Assembly (NCBI GenBank): GCA_019321725.1
Contig: CM033108.1
Location: 14,402,060 to 14,466,059, forward strand
Direction: 5' to 3'
DNA from: Paulownia fortunei
Lineage: Eukaryota; Streptophyta; Magnoliopsida; Lamiales; Paulowniaceae
DNA: 64,000 bases
Both the position numbers and the translations under genes were made by a program. Under the pieces are notes generated by a model. That model was not told the origin of the DNA. It worked only from the letters and a program-made list of their open reading frames with translations, and searched no databases. Of the stretch, positions 1 to 9,639 are shown piece by piece (positions within the stretch are counted from its first letter, which is position 1; each line of letters opens with the position of its first letter).

Positions 1-114
1 TTATCGAGTCTTGTTGATATAATCAGATCTGAAACTAAAGTTTTCTTTTTCATAAATCTTCTGATTAGAAGATGACGGTAAAGTCTATTTTTGAAGATTT
101 TTCTCAAAATTCTC

Positions 115-1290
115 TGAGATTATTATCTCTTTGAAAACAAAGAGCCATATTCTTATCAAAAAATTATTGATAAAGGCTCGAAAGGAAATTTAAAGAGAAC
201 CAAATCTTTCTGAGCTAAAAGCAAAAATAAACAATATCAAAATTTATATTGGAAATCTTAAAGAGAAAATTCACTATATGAAAAAAAAAAACAATCTCAA
301 ATGATTGGATGGGAAGAATTTTCTGATTTTTCAGAAGATGAAAAAATAAATTCCCTAGAAAAACCCAAAATAGGTATTTCTCTTAATACTCAAGAAATTC
401 AAAAATTAACTTGGATAAATTATATTGATAAAATTATCACTCAAAAGTGGTATACTCAAGTTACAATTTTAATAAATAAAGAGTTTTCATTATTGACTTA
501 GGAGCAGACCTTAACTGTATTTCAGAAGGTCTTATACCTATAAGGTTTATTCTAAACAACTCAAGTTGTTACAGCTGCTAATAAGCAAACATTGGTAATA
601 ACTTACAAACTATCTAATGCAATAGTCTGTAATAATAATATTTGCTTACCAATGCCATTTATTATGGTTAAAAACATTTCTGGTTCAGTTATTTTAGGGA
701 CATCATTTTTACAAATGATATTCCTTATCAAAATTGATTCAAAAGGAATAACTACAGAAGTAAATTCTCATTCGAAACAAAAGGGAAGAGGGTCACTTCC
801 TTACACTCACCTTAACAGACCTACAGGAGTGACTAAAACGCATGTTATAAACATTTTATCAAATGTTGTTCTTCAAAAAGAAAATTTTAAAATTTTCTTA
901 AATTAGAATTTTCTTTCAAAACTATTTGTGAAAGATTAAATTCACCAAAATTGAAAGAAAAAATAGATATATTGAAAACATTTCTTGGAAAATTGTATGA
1001 ACAATTCCCCAATGAAAGAATATGGTTTTGAACCATCTGCTTTCAAAATTTGGATAAACAGACAATTTCTTAAACTATGAAGTAAGATTTTGGAACAGAA
1101 AAAATTTATGTAGAAAAACCTTCTTCTTCTAATAGAAAAGAAATTCAAGAAGATGACCCTATGCATGATGCATAGGATCTTTATGAGGATGATGATGATG
1201 AAGACATCATTAATGCACTTATTGCTCATTATGATGTCTAAAAGAAACAAAATGATGAAGTAATCACTTACACCAGAATGCATGTGGCTG
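115..1290 (+). pseudogene. EPRV copy A: internal and 3' part of a Caulimoviridae-like polyprotein, broken
   Basis: Broken coding sequence matching copies B and C on the other strand. The longest open pieces are 301-501 (acidic region before the protease) and 592-906 (protease C-terminal half, with the shared LPMPFIMVKN stretch). Near 490-515 the protease active site reads D-L-G instead of D-T-G, and five codons present in copy C are missing. After about 960 the sequence jumps past the whole reverse transcriptase to an acidic 3' tail (many Asp codons, 1180-1215) that leads into the promoter. Bases 1-115 match nothing else here that I recognise. The family call rests on copies B and C, which keep caulimovirid RT motifs. 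An old retrotransposon relative cannot be excluded. Confidence 0.7.
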
Positions 1291-1410
1291 ACACACCTTT
1301 TGAGTCAGCAATTTATTGACGTCAACCACTACGCACTCAAAGATGTGGATTTCAAAATTTTCTTTGTTTTACTTTGTTTTGTTTGAGATCCGACCTCTAT
1401 AAAAGGAAAT
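1285..1410 (+). promoter_or_regulatory. Caulimovirid-type promoter remnant (as-1-like sites plus TATA box)
   Basis: Downstream of the polyprotein tail of copy A there is TGAGTCA (1301-1307), then a perfect TGACGTCA palindrome (1317-1324), and about 75 bases later a TATA box, CTATAAAAGG (1397-1406). Paired TGACG-type (as-1) elements upstream of a TATA box in the intergenic region after the polyprotein are the hallmark of caulimovirid pregenomic RNA promoters such as CaMV 35S. Position and orientation fit that role. Activity is unknown. The neighbouring sequence switches strand by about 1430, so any transcript would read into copy B in antisense. Confidence 0.6.
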
Positions 1411-1432
1411 GTTATACCCTTTGGGAGGTAGA

Positions 1433-1909
1433 TCAAAAATAATTTTTATAAAAATCAGAAATATAATTGAGACTTCCAAGAAATCTTTGTAACTGATTTT
1501 TATCAATAATTTTATCTAAAAATTTATTAGCAAATTGTATTGCTCTTTCAATTGGACTTATTAGTCCATTCTCAATATAATGTCTAAGAAAGCAGACTTT
1601 TGTTTGAAATAATATTATTTTCTTATCTGACACAGCTAATCCAACTTTTTTGGTGGCTATAATAAAATTTTTAAAGTGTTTAAGATGTTGATCTATAGTT
1701 TTAGAAAAAACTAAAATATCATCAATATAAATAATAGTAAATACTGTATAAGGATTATAAATGTCATTTATTATGTGTTGAAATTTAGAATGGGCATTTT
1801 TTAGCCCAAAAGACATTACATTCCATTCGTAATGTCCAAATGGAATAATAAATGTTGTTTTATATCTATATTTTTCACTAATCTGAATTTGCCAAAATCC
1901 AGATTTCAT
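1433..1909 (-). pseudogene. EPRV copy B reverse transcriptase fragment
   Basis: 158-residue open frame covering RT palm and thumb. It shows KSGFWQI near the start, FGLKNA at about residues 34-39, the catalytic box YIDDILVFS at about 61-69 with both aspartates intact, and FLGSLNYISDFY near the end. The YIDDILVFS and LG(S/C)LNYI forms are typical of Caulimoviridae rather than gypsy elements, which in this window read FIDDILIYS or YFDDILIYS. Upstream RT sequence (1920-2330) is in other frames with stops. The frame ends at the inverted junction with copy A, so RNase H is absent. Confidence 0.8.
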
Positions 1910-2268
1910 ATCAAATTTTGAAAAACATTAGGCTTCATAAAGCCTTCCTAATAAATCTTTTTTATTGGGTGTTTGATACCTTATCCATTGTAATATTTTA
2001 TTAAGTGAATTATAATTAATAACAAGCCTTGGAACACCTCTTTCAATTTGGCATTTTTTTCAACATAAAATGTAGGGCAACTTTGTGTACTAAGATTGGG
2101 TTTATTAAACCTTTCTTCAAGAGATCATTTATCTCTTGTTTACATAATTCTAAAAATCTAGGGCTCATAGTACATAATTCTAAATATCTTTAGTAGATAT
2201 TTGTGTTTTCTTTAAACTCTGGCTTATAAGGCAATTGGACAATATGTTTTCTACTATTCCAAAAGCCA

Positions 2269-2601
2269 TTAGGAAAGTCTGAACATATTTCTAATTTTAT
2301 TTTTGTTTTCAATTAAATCTATTTTTTCTTTCAATTTTGGTGAATTTAATCTTTCACAAATATTTTTGAAAGAAATTTCTGATTTAAGAAAATTTAAAAA
2401 AATTTCTTTTTGAAGAACAACATTTGATAAAATGTTTATAACATGCATTTTAGGAAGCGAAATAAAAGAAAAGAATAGGGAATGAAAAATTACTTCTGCA
2501 GTTATTCCTTTTGAATCAACTTTGATAAGGAATATCATTTGTGAAAATGGTGTCCCTAAAATAACTGGAGTAGAAAGGTTTTTGACCATAATAAATGGCA
2601 T
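2269..2601 (-). pseudogene. EPRV copy B protease C-terminal half and RT leader
   Basis: 110-residue open piece beginning MPFIMVKNLS, the stretch that follows the protease flap in all three copies. It continues through an I-L-G-T-P motif (retropepsin C-terminal ILG box) into the basic linker before RT. Copy A has the same stretch at 592-906 and copy C around 5400-5600. The active-site half (about 2650-2790) is out of frame. Confidence 0.6.
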
Positions 2602-3652
2602 TGGTAAGTAAATATTATTATTACATACTGTTGCATTGGAAGTTTGTAATTTACTACCAATGGTTGCTTATTAGTAGCTGAAACAACTTAAGTTGTTTTA
2701 GAATAATACCTTGTAGATATAAGACCTTCTGAAATACAGTTAATATCTGCTCTTAAGTCAATAATGAAAACTCTTTATTTATTAAAATTGTAACTTGAGT
2801 ATACCACTTTTGAGTGATAATTTTATCAATATGATTTATCCAAGTTAATTCTTGAATTTCTTGAGCATTAAGACAAGTACCTATTTTAGGTTTTTTTGGG
2901 GGAATTTATTTTTTCATCTTCTGAGGAATCAAAGGATTTTTTCCATCCAATCATTTGAGATTGTTTTTTTTTTTTTTCATATAGTAGATTTTTTCTTTGA
3001 GATTTGCAATATCAATTTTGATACTGTTTATTTCTACTTTTAGCTCAAAAAGGTTTGGTTCTCTTTTAATTCCCTTCGAGCCTTATCAATAATTTCTTGA
3101 TAAGAATATAGCTCTTTGTTTTCAATCTTTTTAGATAATCCTTTTGAGGATTTTTTATTTTGCAAATATTTTTTCAGAACCTTTCTCTTTTCCATAGGAT
3201 CTTGAATTTGATCTATTAGATCAAGAATGAAACTTTCTTCAGAAAAAAAAATATTAATACTTAAACCAAGAAAGTTTACAAGACAATTTTCACAATTATA
3301 ATTATTATTTTGTCCTAAACATTATTCTTCTTTTTCAAAAAATTCTTTCTTTTTGGAGGAAGATATTTCTTCTTTAGAATAAGAAGAATAGTTTATAATT
3401 TCAACCATAAGTTCTTTTTCTTCTTCTTCTTCATTAAGAAGAATAGTGAGAAGAGTTCTTTTTAACCCTTCATCAATGTCAATAGAATTGATTTTCTTTT
3501 TGACAAATCATTTTTTGGCCTTGTGACCAATTCGGCCACATTTTCAACAAACAGGTTGGGTTTTATCAAACTTAATTTTCTTTTTGGACTTTGAAGTTTT
3601 CTTTTCTTTTTGAGGAAAAGATTGAGTCTTTTGAACATTTTTATGAAAATGT

Positions 3653-4343
3653 TTAGACTTTCTTATGTTTATCCTGTTTAGGATATTTAATAACTTCAAA
3701 TCCTATTTGTTCACAGAAATTGCCAATTATATGACTATTTTCATTTATTTGTTTTTCAAGTTGTTTTTTAAGCTTAATATCATTACAAAGATTTATTCCT
3801 TCGGCAATTATTTCTGAAGATAAATCTCCATAAGATAATTGTGAATAAGGAATAGTTCCATTACCACTTTTATCTTTTAATCTATTTCTAACCTTCTCTA
3901 CAAACAATGGAGGAAGTCTAGAAAGGAATTTTTCCTTCCAGTATTCAGCATTACAGTCATTTCTAGTTAAAACTTTTGATAAAAAGACATCTTTATACCA
4001 TTTAAAATAAGACAAAGGAGGACAATGTAAATTCAACAATTGCTCTTGAGTCCTATCTCTTTTGGATCTAATTAGTTCCAATAAAATGAGAAATAATAGT
4101 AAATATCAGTATATTAACTGAATCTTGTTCTTCAACATTAGAAATAGGATCTATTACCTTTGCTGATAAGATTTGCTGTTTAGCAGCTTCAGTGAGATAG
4201 AAGTCCCACCATCCATGAAGTTGACCGGTAAAGCCAGTGATTATGGCTTTGGCAATGGTTTTATCATTATTGTCTTTTAACTTAGCTATTGAAGCATACT
4301 TCAACATATATTTTATTATAGTTTTGGTATGATATTCAAACAT
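3653..4343 (-). pseudogene. EPRV copy B coat-protein-like region (two overlapping open pieces)
   Basis: Two open pieces, 4343-4068 and 4081-3653, overlap by a few bases in different frames and together give one capsid-like segment. The first carries GFTGQLHGWWDFYLTEA, the GWW signature of the capsid region in plant pararetrovirus-like polyproteins. The second has WYKDVFLSKV, FLSRLPPLFVEKVRNRL and SYGDLSSEI, then a lysine-rich end leading to the zinc knuckle. Family members encode these in one frame, so the overlap marks a frameshift. The role (virion/RNA packaging) is inferred from family order: capsid, CCHC, protease, RT. Confidence 0.65.
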
Positions 4344-4886
4344 GCCATCAATATTCCATTCAGTGATGGATTCACCATTGAATTGAGCAAAATCTTGCTT
4401 ATCTTCAATTTGAAGATCAATAGGTGTTGGCCTATTATAATAAGGCTTTGTTCAAGAAATATTTTGCTTAAAATGAAGGCGATTGACTTCCATATCATGC
4501 TCTTATTTGATACTATTTCCTTTTCTTTATTTAATGTAGAAATAGTAGGTTTTTATTTTCTTTTGAAATTTTTAATTTTTGAAGCCTTACGATTAATTAT
4601 TCTATAAAATCACTATCTTTTTTGGAATTTAAATGGATTTTTCTTTCTTAAAAGTTGGGGGAGGTTTTATCATAATAGTACTTTTAGTACTTTGTAAACA
4701 TCACCAATATAAATAATAGTAAATACTGTATAAGGATTATAAATGTCATTCATTATGTGTTGATATTCAAAAGGGGCATTTTTTAGCCCAAAAGGCATTA
4801 CATTCCATTCGTAATGTCCAAATTGAAAAGTAATGTTGTTTTATATCTAACTTTTTCACCAATTTGAATTTGTCAAAATCCAGATT

Positions 4887-5312
4887 TCATATCAAATTTT
4901 GAAAAAAAAAATTGGGCTTCATAAGCCTTCCTAATAAATATTTTTTATTGGGTATTCGATATCTTATCCATTGTAATATTTTATTAAGCGGTTTATAATT
5001 AATAACAAGCCTTGGAGCACCTCTTTCAATTTCTGCACTTTTTTCAACAAAAAATGCAGGGCAGCTCCATGGACTAAGACTAGGTCTTATTAAACCTTTC
5101 TTCAATAGATCATTTATCTCTTGTTTACATAATTCTAAAAATCTAGGGCTCATAGCAATGGGCCTAACTTTAGTGAGCATTTGAGTTTCTTTAAACTCTG
5201 GCTCATAAGGCAATTGGACAATATGTTTTCTCCTATTCCAAAAGCCATTAGGAAAGTCTGAACATATTTCTAATTTTATTTTATTTTCAATTAAATCTAT
5301 TTTTTCTTTCAA
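4887..5312 (-). pseudogene. EPRV copy C reverse transcriptase, fingers part
   Basis: 141-residue open piece with QEINDLLKKGLIRPS, SPWSCPAFFVEK and the box VINYKPLNKILQWIRYRIP. The NYKPLN...WIRYPIPNK pattern is characteristic of caulimovirid RT. The catalytic palm is missing: only bases down to about 4704 follow, in another frame, and then copy B begins. This is the strongest evidence, with the RT of copy B, that these elements are pararetroviral. Confidence 0.8.
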
Positions 5313-5642
5313 TTTTGGTTAATTTAATCTTTCACAAATATTTTTTAAAGATTGTTTTTATTTAAGAAAATTTAAATTTTTTTCTTTTTGAAGAACAACA
5401 TTTGATAAGTGTTTATAACATGCGTTTTAGGAGGCGAAACAAAAGGAATGAATAGGGAATGAGAATTTACTTCTGTAGTTATTCCTTTTTAATCAATTTT
5501 GATAGGGAATATCATTTGTAAAAAATGGTGTCCCTAAAATAACAGAAATAAAAACGTTTTTGACCATAATAAATGTCATTGGTAAGCAAATATTATTATT
5601 ACAAATTGCTACATTAGACAGTTTGTAATTTATTACCAATGG

Positions 5643-5948
5643 TTACTTATTAGTTGCTGAAATAACCGAAGTTATTTTAGAATAATACCTTGTAGGTATA
5701 AGACCTTCTGAAATATAGTTAAGGTCTACTACTGTGTCAATTAGAGCTTCAACTTCTAATGAACACACTTTATTGATTACAATTGTATATTGAGTATACC
5801 ACTTTTGAGTGATAATTTTATCAATATGATTTATCAAAGTTAATTCTTGGATTTCTTTAGTATTAAGATAAGTACCTATTTTAGGTTCTTCTGTGGAATT
5901 TATTTTTTCATCTTCTGAGGAATCAAAAGATTCTTCCCATCTAATCAT
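5643..5948 (-). pseudogene. EPRV copy C aspartic protease, active-site half
   Basis: 101-residue open piece. An acidic start (MIRWEESFDSSEDEK) matches 301-360 of copy A. It is followed by KIITQKWYTQ and the protease core EALIDTVVDLNYISEGL at about residues 72-88. The expected D-T-G catalytic triplet reads D-T-V, which would abolish activity. The stop is followed in another frame by the ILG-type C-terminal half toward 5500. Confidence 0.65.
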
Positions 5949-6033
5949 TTGAGATTGTTTTTTTTTTTTTTCATATAGTGAATTTTCTGTTTGAGATTTG
6001 CAATATCAATGTTGATATTGTTTCTCTCTGTTT

Positions 6034-6402
6034 TCAGCTCAGAAAGATTTGGTTCTCATTTAATTTCCTTCGAGCTGTATCAATAATTTTTTTGATAAGA
6101 ATATGGCTCTTTGTTTTCAATCTTTTTAGATAATTGTTTTGAGGATTTTTCATTTTGCAAATATTTTTTAAGAGCCTTTTCTTTTCAATAAGATCTTGAA
6201 TTTGATCTATTAGATCAAGAATGAAACTTTCTTTAGAAGAAAAAATATTAAAACTTATACCAAGAAAGTTTAAAAGACAATTTTCACAATTACAATTATT
6301 GTTTTGTCCTTTACATTCTTCTTCTTTTTCAGAAAATTCTTCGTTTTCGGAGGAAGATATTTCTTCTTTAGAAGAAGAAGAATAGTTGATAATTTCAACC
6401 AT
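6034..6402 (-). pseudogene. EPRV copy C acidic Ser/Glu-rich linker
   Basis: 122-residue open piece, strongly acidic and serine-rich at the start (repeated Ser and Glu runs), with a Cys-rich patch (NCNCENCLL). It then runs into a helical-looking segment LDLIDQIQDLIEKKRLL. It lies between the zinc-knuckle region and the protease, as in copy B (about 3200-3450). Function is not known beyond being the spacer of the polyprotein. Confidence 0.5.
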
Positions 6403-6455
6403 AAGTTCTTTTTCTTCTTTTTCTTCATTAAGAAGAATAGTGATAAGAGTTCTTT

Positions 6456-6659
6456 TTAACCCTTCATCAAGGTCAAGAGAATTGATTTTCTTTTTGACAA
6501 ATCATTTATTGGCCTTGTGACCACAATTCGGCCACATTTCCAACAAATAGGTTGGGTTTTGTCAAAATTATTTTTCTTTTTAGACTTTGAAGTTTTCTTT
6601 TCTTTTTGAGAAAAAGATTGAGTCTTTTGAACATTTTTATGAAAATGTTTAGAACTCAT
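6456..6659 (-). pseudogene. EPRV copy C zinc-knuckle region, broken
   Basis: 67-residue open piece: a lysine-rich stretch followed by PICWKCGRI, the first half of a CX2C(X4HX4C) knuckle. The frame then shifts: the genomic sequence around 6515-6535 still encodes the rest of the knuckle in another frame. Nucleic-acid binding is the family role. Copy B has the same knuckle near 3520-3550, also broken. Confidence 0.6.
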
Positions 6660-6889
6660 TTTTGAAAATCTTTTCTTATGTTTATCTTGTTTAGGATATT
6701 TAATAGGTTCAAATCCTATTTATTTACAGAAATTGCCAATTATATGACTATTTTCATTTCTTTATTTTTCAACTTGTTTTTTATGTTTAATATCATTACA
6801 AAGATTTATTCCTTCGACAATTATTTCTGAAGATAAATATCCATAAGATAATTGCAAATAAGGCATAATTTTATTACCACTTTTATTTT

Positions 6890-7429
6890 TTAATCTATTT
6901 CTGGCCTTCTCTGCGAATAATGGAGGAAGTCTAGAAAGGAAAATTTCTTCCAGTATTCAACATTATAGTCGTTTCTAGTTAAGACTTTTGATAAAAAGAT
7001 ATCTTTATACCATTTAAAATGGGACAAAATAGGACAACACAAATTCATCAATTGCTTTTGAGTCCTATCCATTTGGAACTCATTAGTTCCAATAAAGTGA
7101 GAAATAATTGTGAATATTAGTGTATTAACTGAATCTTGCTCTTCAAGATTAGAAATAGAATCTCTTACCTTTGCTGATAAGATTTGCTATTTAGTAGCTT
7201 CAGTGAGATAGATGTCCCACCATCCTTGAAGTTGATCGGTAAAGCTAGTGATTATGGCTTTGGCAATGGTTTTATCATTATTGCCTTTTAACTTAGCGGT
7301 TGACGCATACTTCATCATATATTTTATTATGGCTTTGGCAATGGTTTTATCATTATTGCCTTTTAACTTAGTTGTTGAAGCATACTTCAACATATATTTT
7401 ATGACAATTTTGATCTGATATTCAGACAT
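6890..7429 (-). pseudogene. EPRV copy C capsid-like region with an internal 75-bp duplication
   Basis: Two open pieces, 7429-7187 and 7072-6890. The first carries SFTDQLQGWWDIYLTEA (the GWW signature). Upstream of it a 25-codon segment (KYMLKYAST...DKTIAKAII) occurs twice in tandem, at about 7250-7399. Copy B has it once. The second piece has LSHFKWYKDIFLSKVLTRND. The pieces are separated by stops and a frameshift. Confidence 0.65.
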
Positions 7430-7439
7430 GCCATCAATA

Positions 7440-8390
7440 TTCCATTCAGTGATGGATTCACCATTGAATTGAGCAAAATCTTGCTTATCTTCAATTTGAA
7501 GATCAATAGGTGTTGGCCTATTATAATAAGGCCTTGTTAAAGAATATTTTTCTTAAAATGAAGGCAATTGACTTCCATATTAGACTCTTAATCTAATACT
7601 ATTTTCTTTTCTTTATTTAAAGTAGAAATAGTAGCTTTTTTCTTTTCTTTTGAAATTTTTAATTTTTGAAGCCTTACAATTAATTCTTCCATAAAATCAC
7701 TATCTTTTTTGGAATTTAAATGGAATTTTTCTTCCTTAAAACTTGGGGGAGGTTTTATCATAATAGTACTTTTAGTACTTTGTAAACTATTGGTAGATGA
7801 ATCCCCCCTTTCAAAAATCCTAGGAGTTTCTATAGGGATTTTTTAAACTAATTTCTCAATTTTAGATGTTTGTTTACCTAAAGTTTGCATGAACAAATTA
7901 GTATAATTGTTTTGATGGATAATTTGATCCATTTGTTCATTTCCAACATCCATTTTGAATGGAGTTGCTACTATTTCTTTAGTATCTCCTTTAAGCTTTA
8001 TAGAAGTAGCCGGTGGATGAACTGAAGAAATAATTTTTCCCTCATTTGTTTCATACTTCTCAAAAGTACTTTCTAAAATAGCAAGGAAGGATGAACAATG
8101 AAAATTAGGAAAATCTTTATTTCTAGCTAGAAAATAATTTTTTTCAATCTATTCGAAAAAAAATCAATTATATTATGAGTTGTTTCAACCTATTCCATAT
8201 ATCTTGAAATATAAAGTTTTTATTTTTTAACAGGAATATAGCAATAAAACCATTTTATTTTCATATATTAACAGGTTTATCAGATATTTTTTGAATTTTT
8301 TTAGGAATATAGAATTCATTAGATATGGTCATAATATTGTATTCCATATAAGAAAGATTAGGATAATTAGGTCTTCTAGATGAAGGGGTA
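7440..8390 (-). pseudogene. EPRV copy C N-terminal polyprotein region, heavily broken
   Basis: No long open frame remains. Reading the minus strand across frames gives family-like pieces: an NEFYIPKKIQ stretch near 8290-8320, DIWNRLKQL near 8180, PFKMDVGNEQMDQI near 7930-7960, and IETPRIFERG near 7810. These resemble the N-terminal part of the same plant pararetrovirus-like polyproteins. Copy B lacks this region entirely. I cannot assign a movement or capsid domain with confidence. Confidence 0.45.
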
Positions 8391-9605
8391 GATACCCTTA
8401 TCTGATAGAAAAGTTATTACTAACTTCATTTTGTAATTATATATAATTCATAATCCAAGATAACAATTATAAATATCAAAATAAATATCTCATATTTATT
8501 TATTACCCAATAATATCAGATATTCCCTATAATCTTTGATATTTATAATTAACGCCCAGTTTAGGAAAGAATTTCCTACAATTACAAATACAATTAAATT
8601 TATTACATAAATTCCATTTAAGTGTTTATGAAAGTAGATTGGGGACCTATGGACCTATAATTGCAAGCTCCAATAAATTCAGATAATTAATTAAACTCTT
8701 TAATTAATTCATCCAATTTATTAGTTTCAAGATTACTATACTAAAATTCTCGAATTGCACTCTTGTAATTATAGAATAATTTACTCTGATCAACACTGAG
8801 TAATCCATCAATATAATCATTAATATGGTTTGACCCTTCATAGATGATTCATAATTAGAGCTAGGTTTTTCGTTGACCTCTCTAATTATCTTTTGTTCTT
8901 TATCTACCATTAATTCACTAGTGAACGATTAAATTATAACCAAGTTATAAATTTGAATGCTTTACTGTTCAGTTTCAAAATTAACTAATCTAGGAAACTG
9001 TCTTTTCACTTCCCATGGGGAAGTATGGATTTCATATTTATAAGTTACATTCTCAACTATCCCAATATGATTCCCAAAATTAAATATTTAGGAATGTTGA
9101 CTAACAAACCTTTAACAAGCAAATGAAAAATCATATTAAAATAAATAGAAGTCTATAACCACTCAAGATTAAAATCAACCCACATATGATCATCTATTGA
9201 TGTTATTTGAATTTTTAGAAAACAACAAAAATTATGTAAAATTTCAAATTACATCTGGTCCAGTACTTTATAATCATAATGTATGAAGTGTATCCATTAT
9301 GATGTCACCACATGAATAGTCTAGATAAGACCATTACATTCTTAATGTTAATAGACCGCACTAATAATAATTTAATTAAAGACCTCAACTTCAATTAATT
9401 TCATTATGGACTAATTTAGTTTATTATTCATAATCTTAATCCTCTTGTATATAACATTTATATATTAAGATTATGGTTACATAAATAAAGGGATTGTCTG
9501 ATATTCACTAGCTTACCAATATGCATAAAAACAAGTATCAAATATTATTTTATTAATTCAACAATTAATGTACTAATACATGCTTTTAGGGCACTATTCC
9601 TATCA
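8390..9605 (-). mobile_element. copia-1 3' LTR, truncated (U3 only)
   Basis: Closely repeats 14740-15964 in the same orientation. The minus-strand 5' end is TGATAGGAATAG at 9605, next to a polypurine tract. It is therefore the 3' LTR of a minus-strand copia element. It stops at about 8390, inside U3 before the TATA box seen in the other LTR, where EPRV copy C begins. About 320 bases of R/U5 are missing. Confidence 0.8.
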
Positions 9606-9616
9606 ATCTCCCACTT
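9606..9616 (-). promoter_or_regulatory. copia-1 polypurine tract
   Basis: Minus strand reads AAGTGGGAGAT immediately before the LTR. This is the usual plus-strand priming tract of plant copia elements (copia-2 has the same at 19313-19324). Confidence 0.75.
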
Positions 9617-9639
9617 GTCCTAAAACACAGACATGTCTA

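Larger units (their letters stand above)
1425..4697 (-). pseudogene. EPRV copy B: coat-protein region to reverse transcriptase, broken
   Basis: Minus-strand copy of the same pararetrovirus. In coding order it holds the coat-protein-like region (4343-3653), a CCHC/acidic linker (about 3600-3200), protease (about 2800-2450) and reverse transcriptase (about 2330-1433). Many stops and shifts separate the open pieces. The 5' end is cut at about 4697, where copy C's RT begins. The 3' end is cut inside the RT thumb at about 1430, against inverted copy A. No integrase is seen, as expected for a pararetrovirus. The protease site reads D-L-R near 2770. With A, it shares a five-codon deletion beside that site, so A and B are closer to each other than to C. 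Confidence 0.75.
4698..8390 (-). pseudogene. EPRV copy C: N-terminal region to RT fingers, broken
   Basis: The longest copy, on the minus strand. In coding order: an N-terminal region (8390-7560), the GWW capsid-like region (7429-6890), the CCHC region (6659-6456), an acidic serine-rich segment (6402-6034), protease (5948-5500) and RT fingers (5312-4730). It stops in RT at 4698, directly abutting the 5' end of copy B, so C and B are head to tail. Its upstream end meets the copia-1 3' LTR at about 8390. Stops and frameshifts break it throughout. It lacks the five-codon protease deletion seen in A and B. Confidence 0.75.

Noticed and set aside
1..115. Start of window before EPRV copy A
   Set aside because: No motif or similarity to other copies could be supported, so no feature was called.
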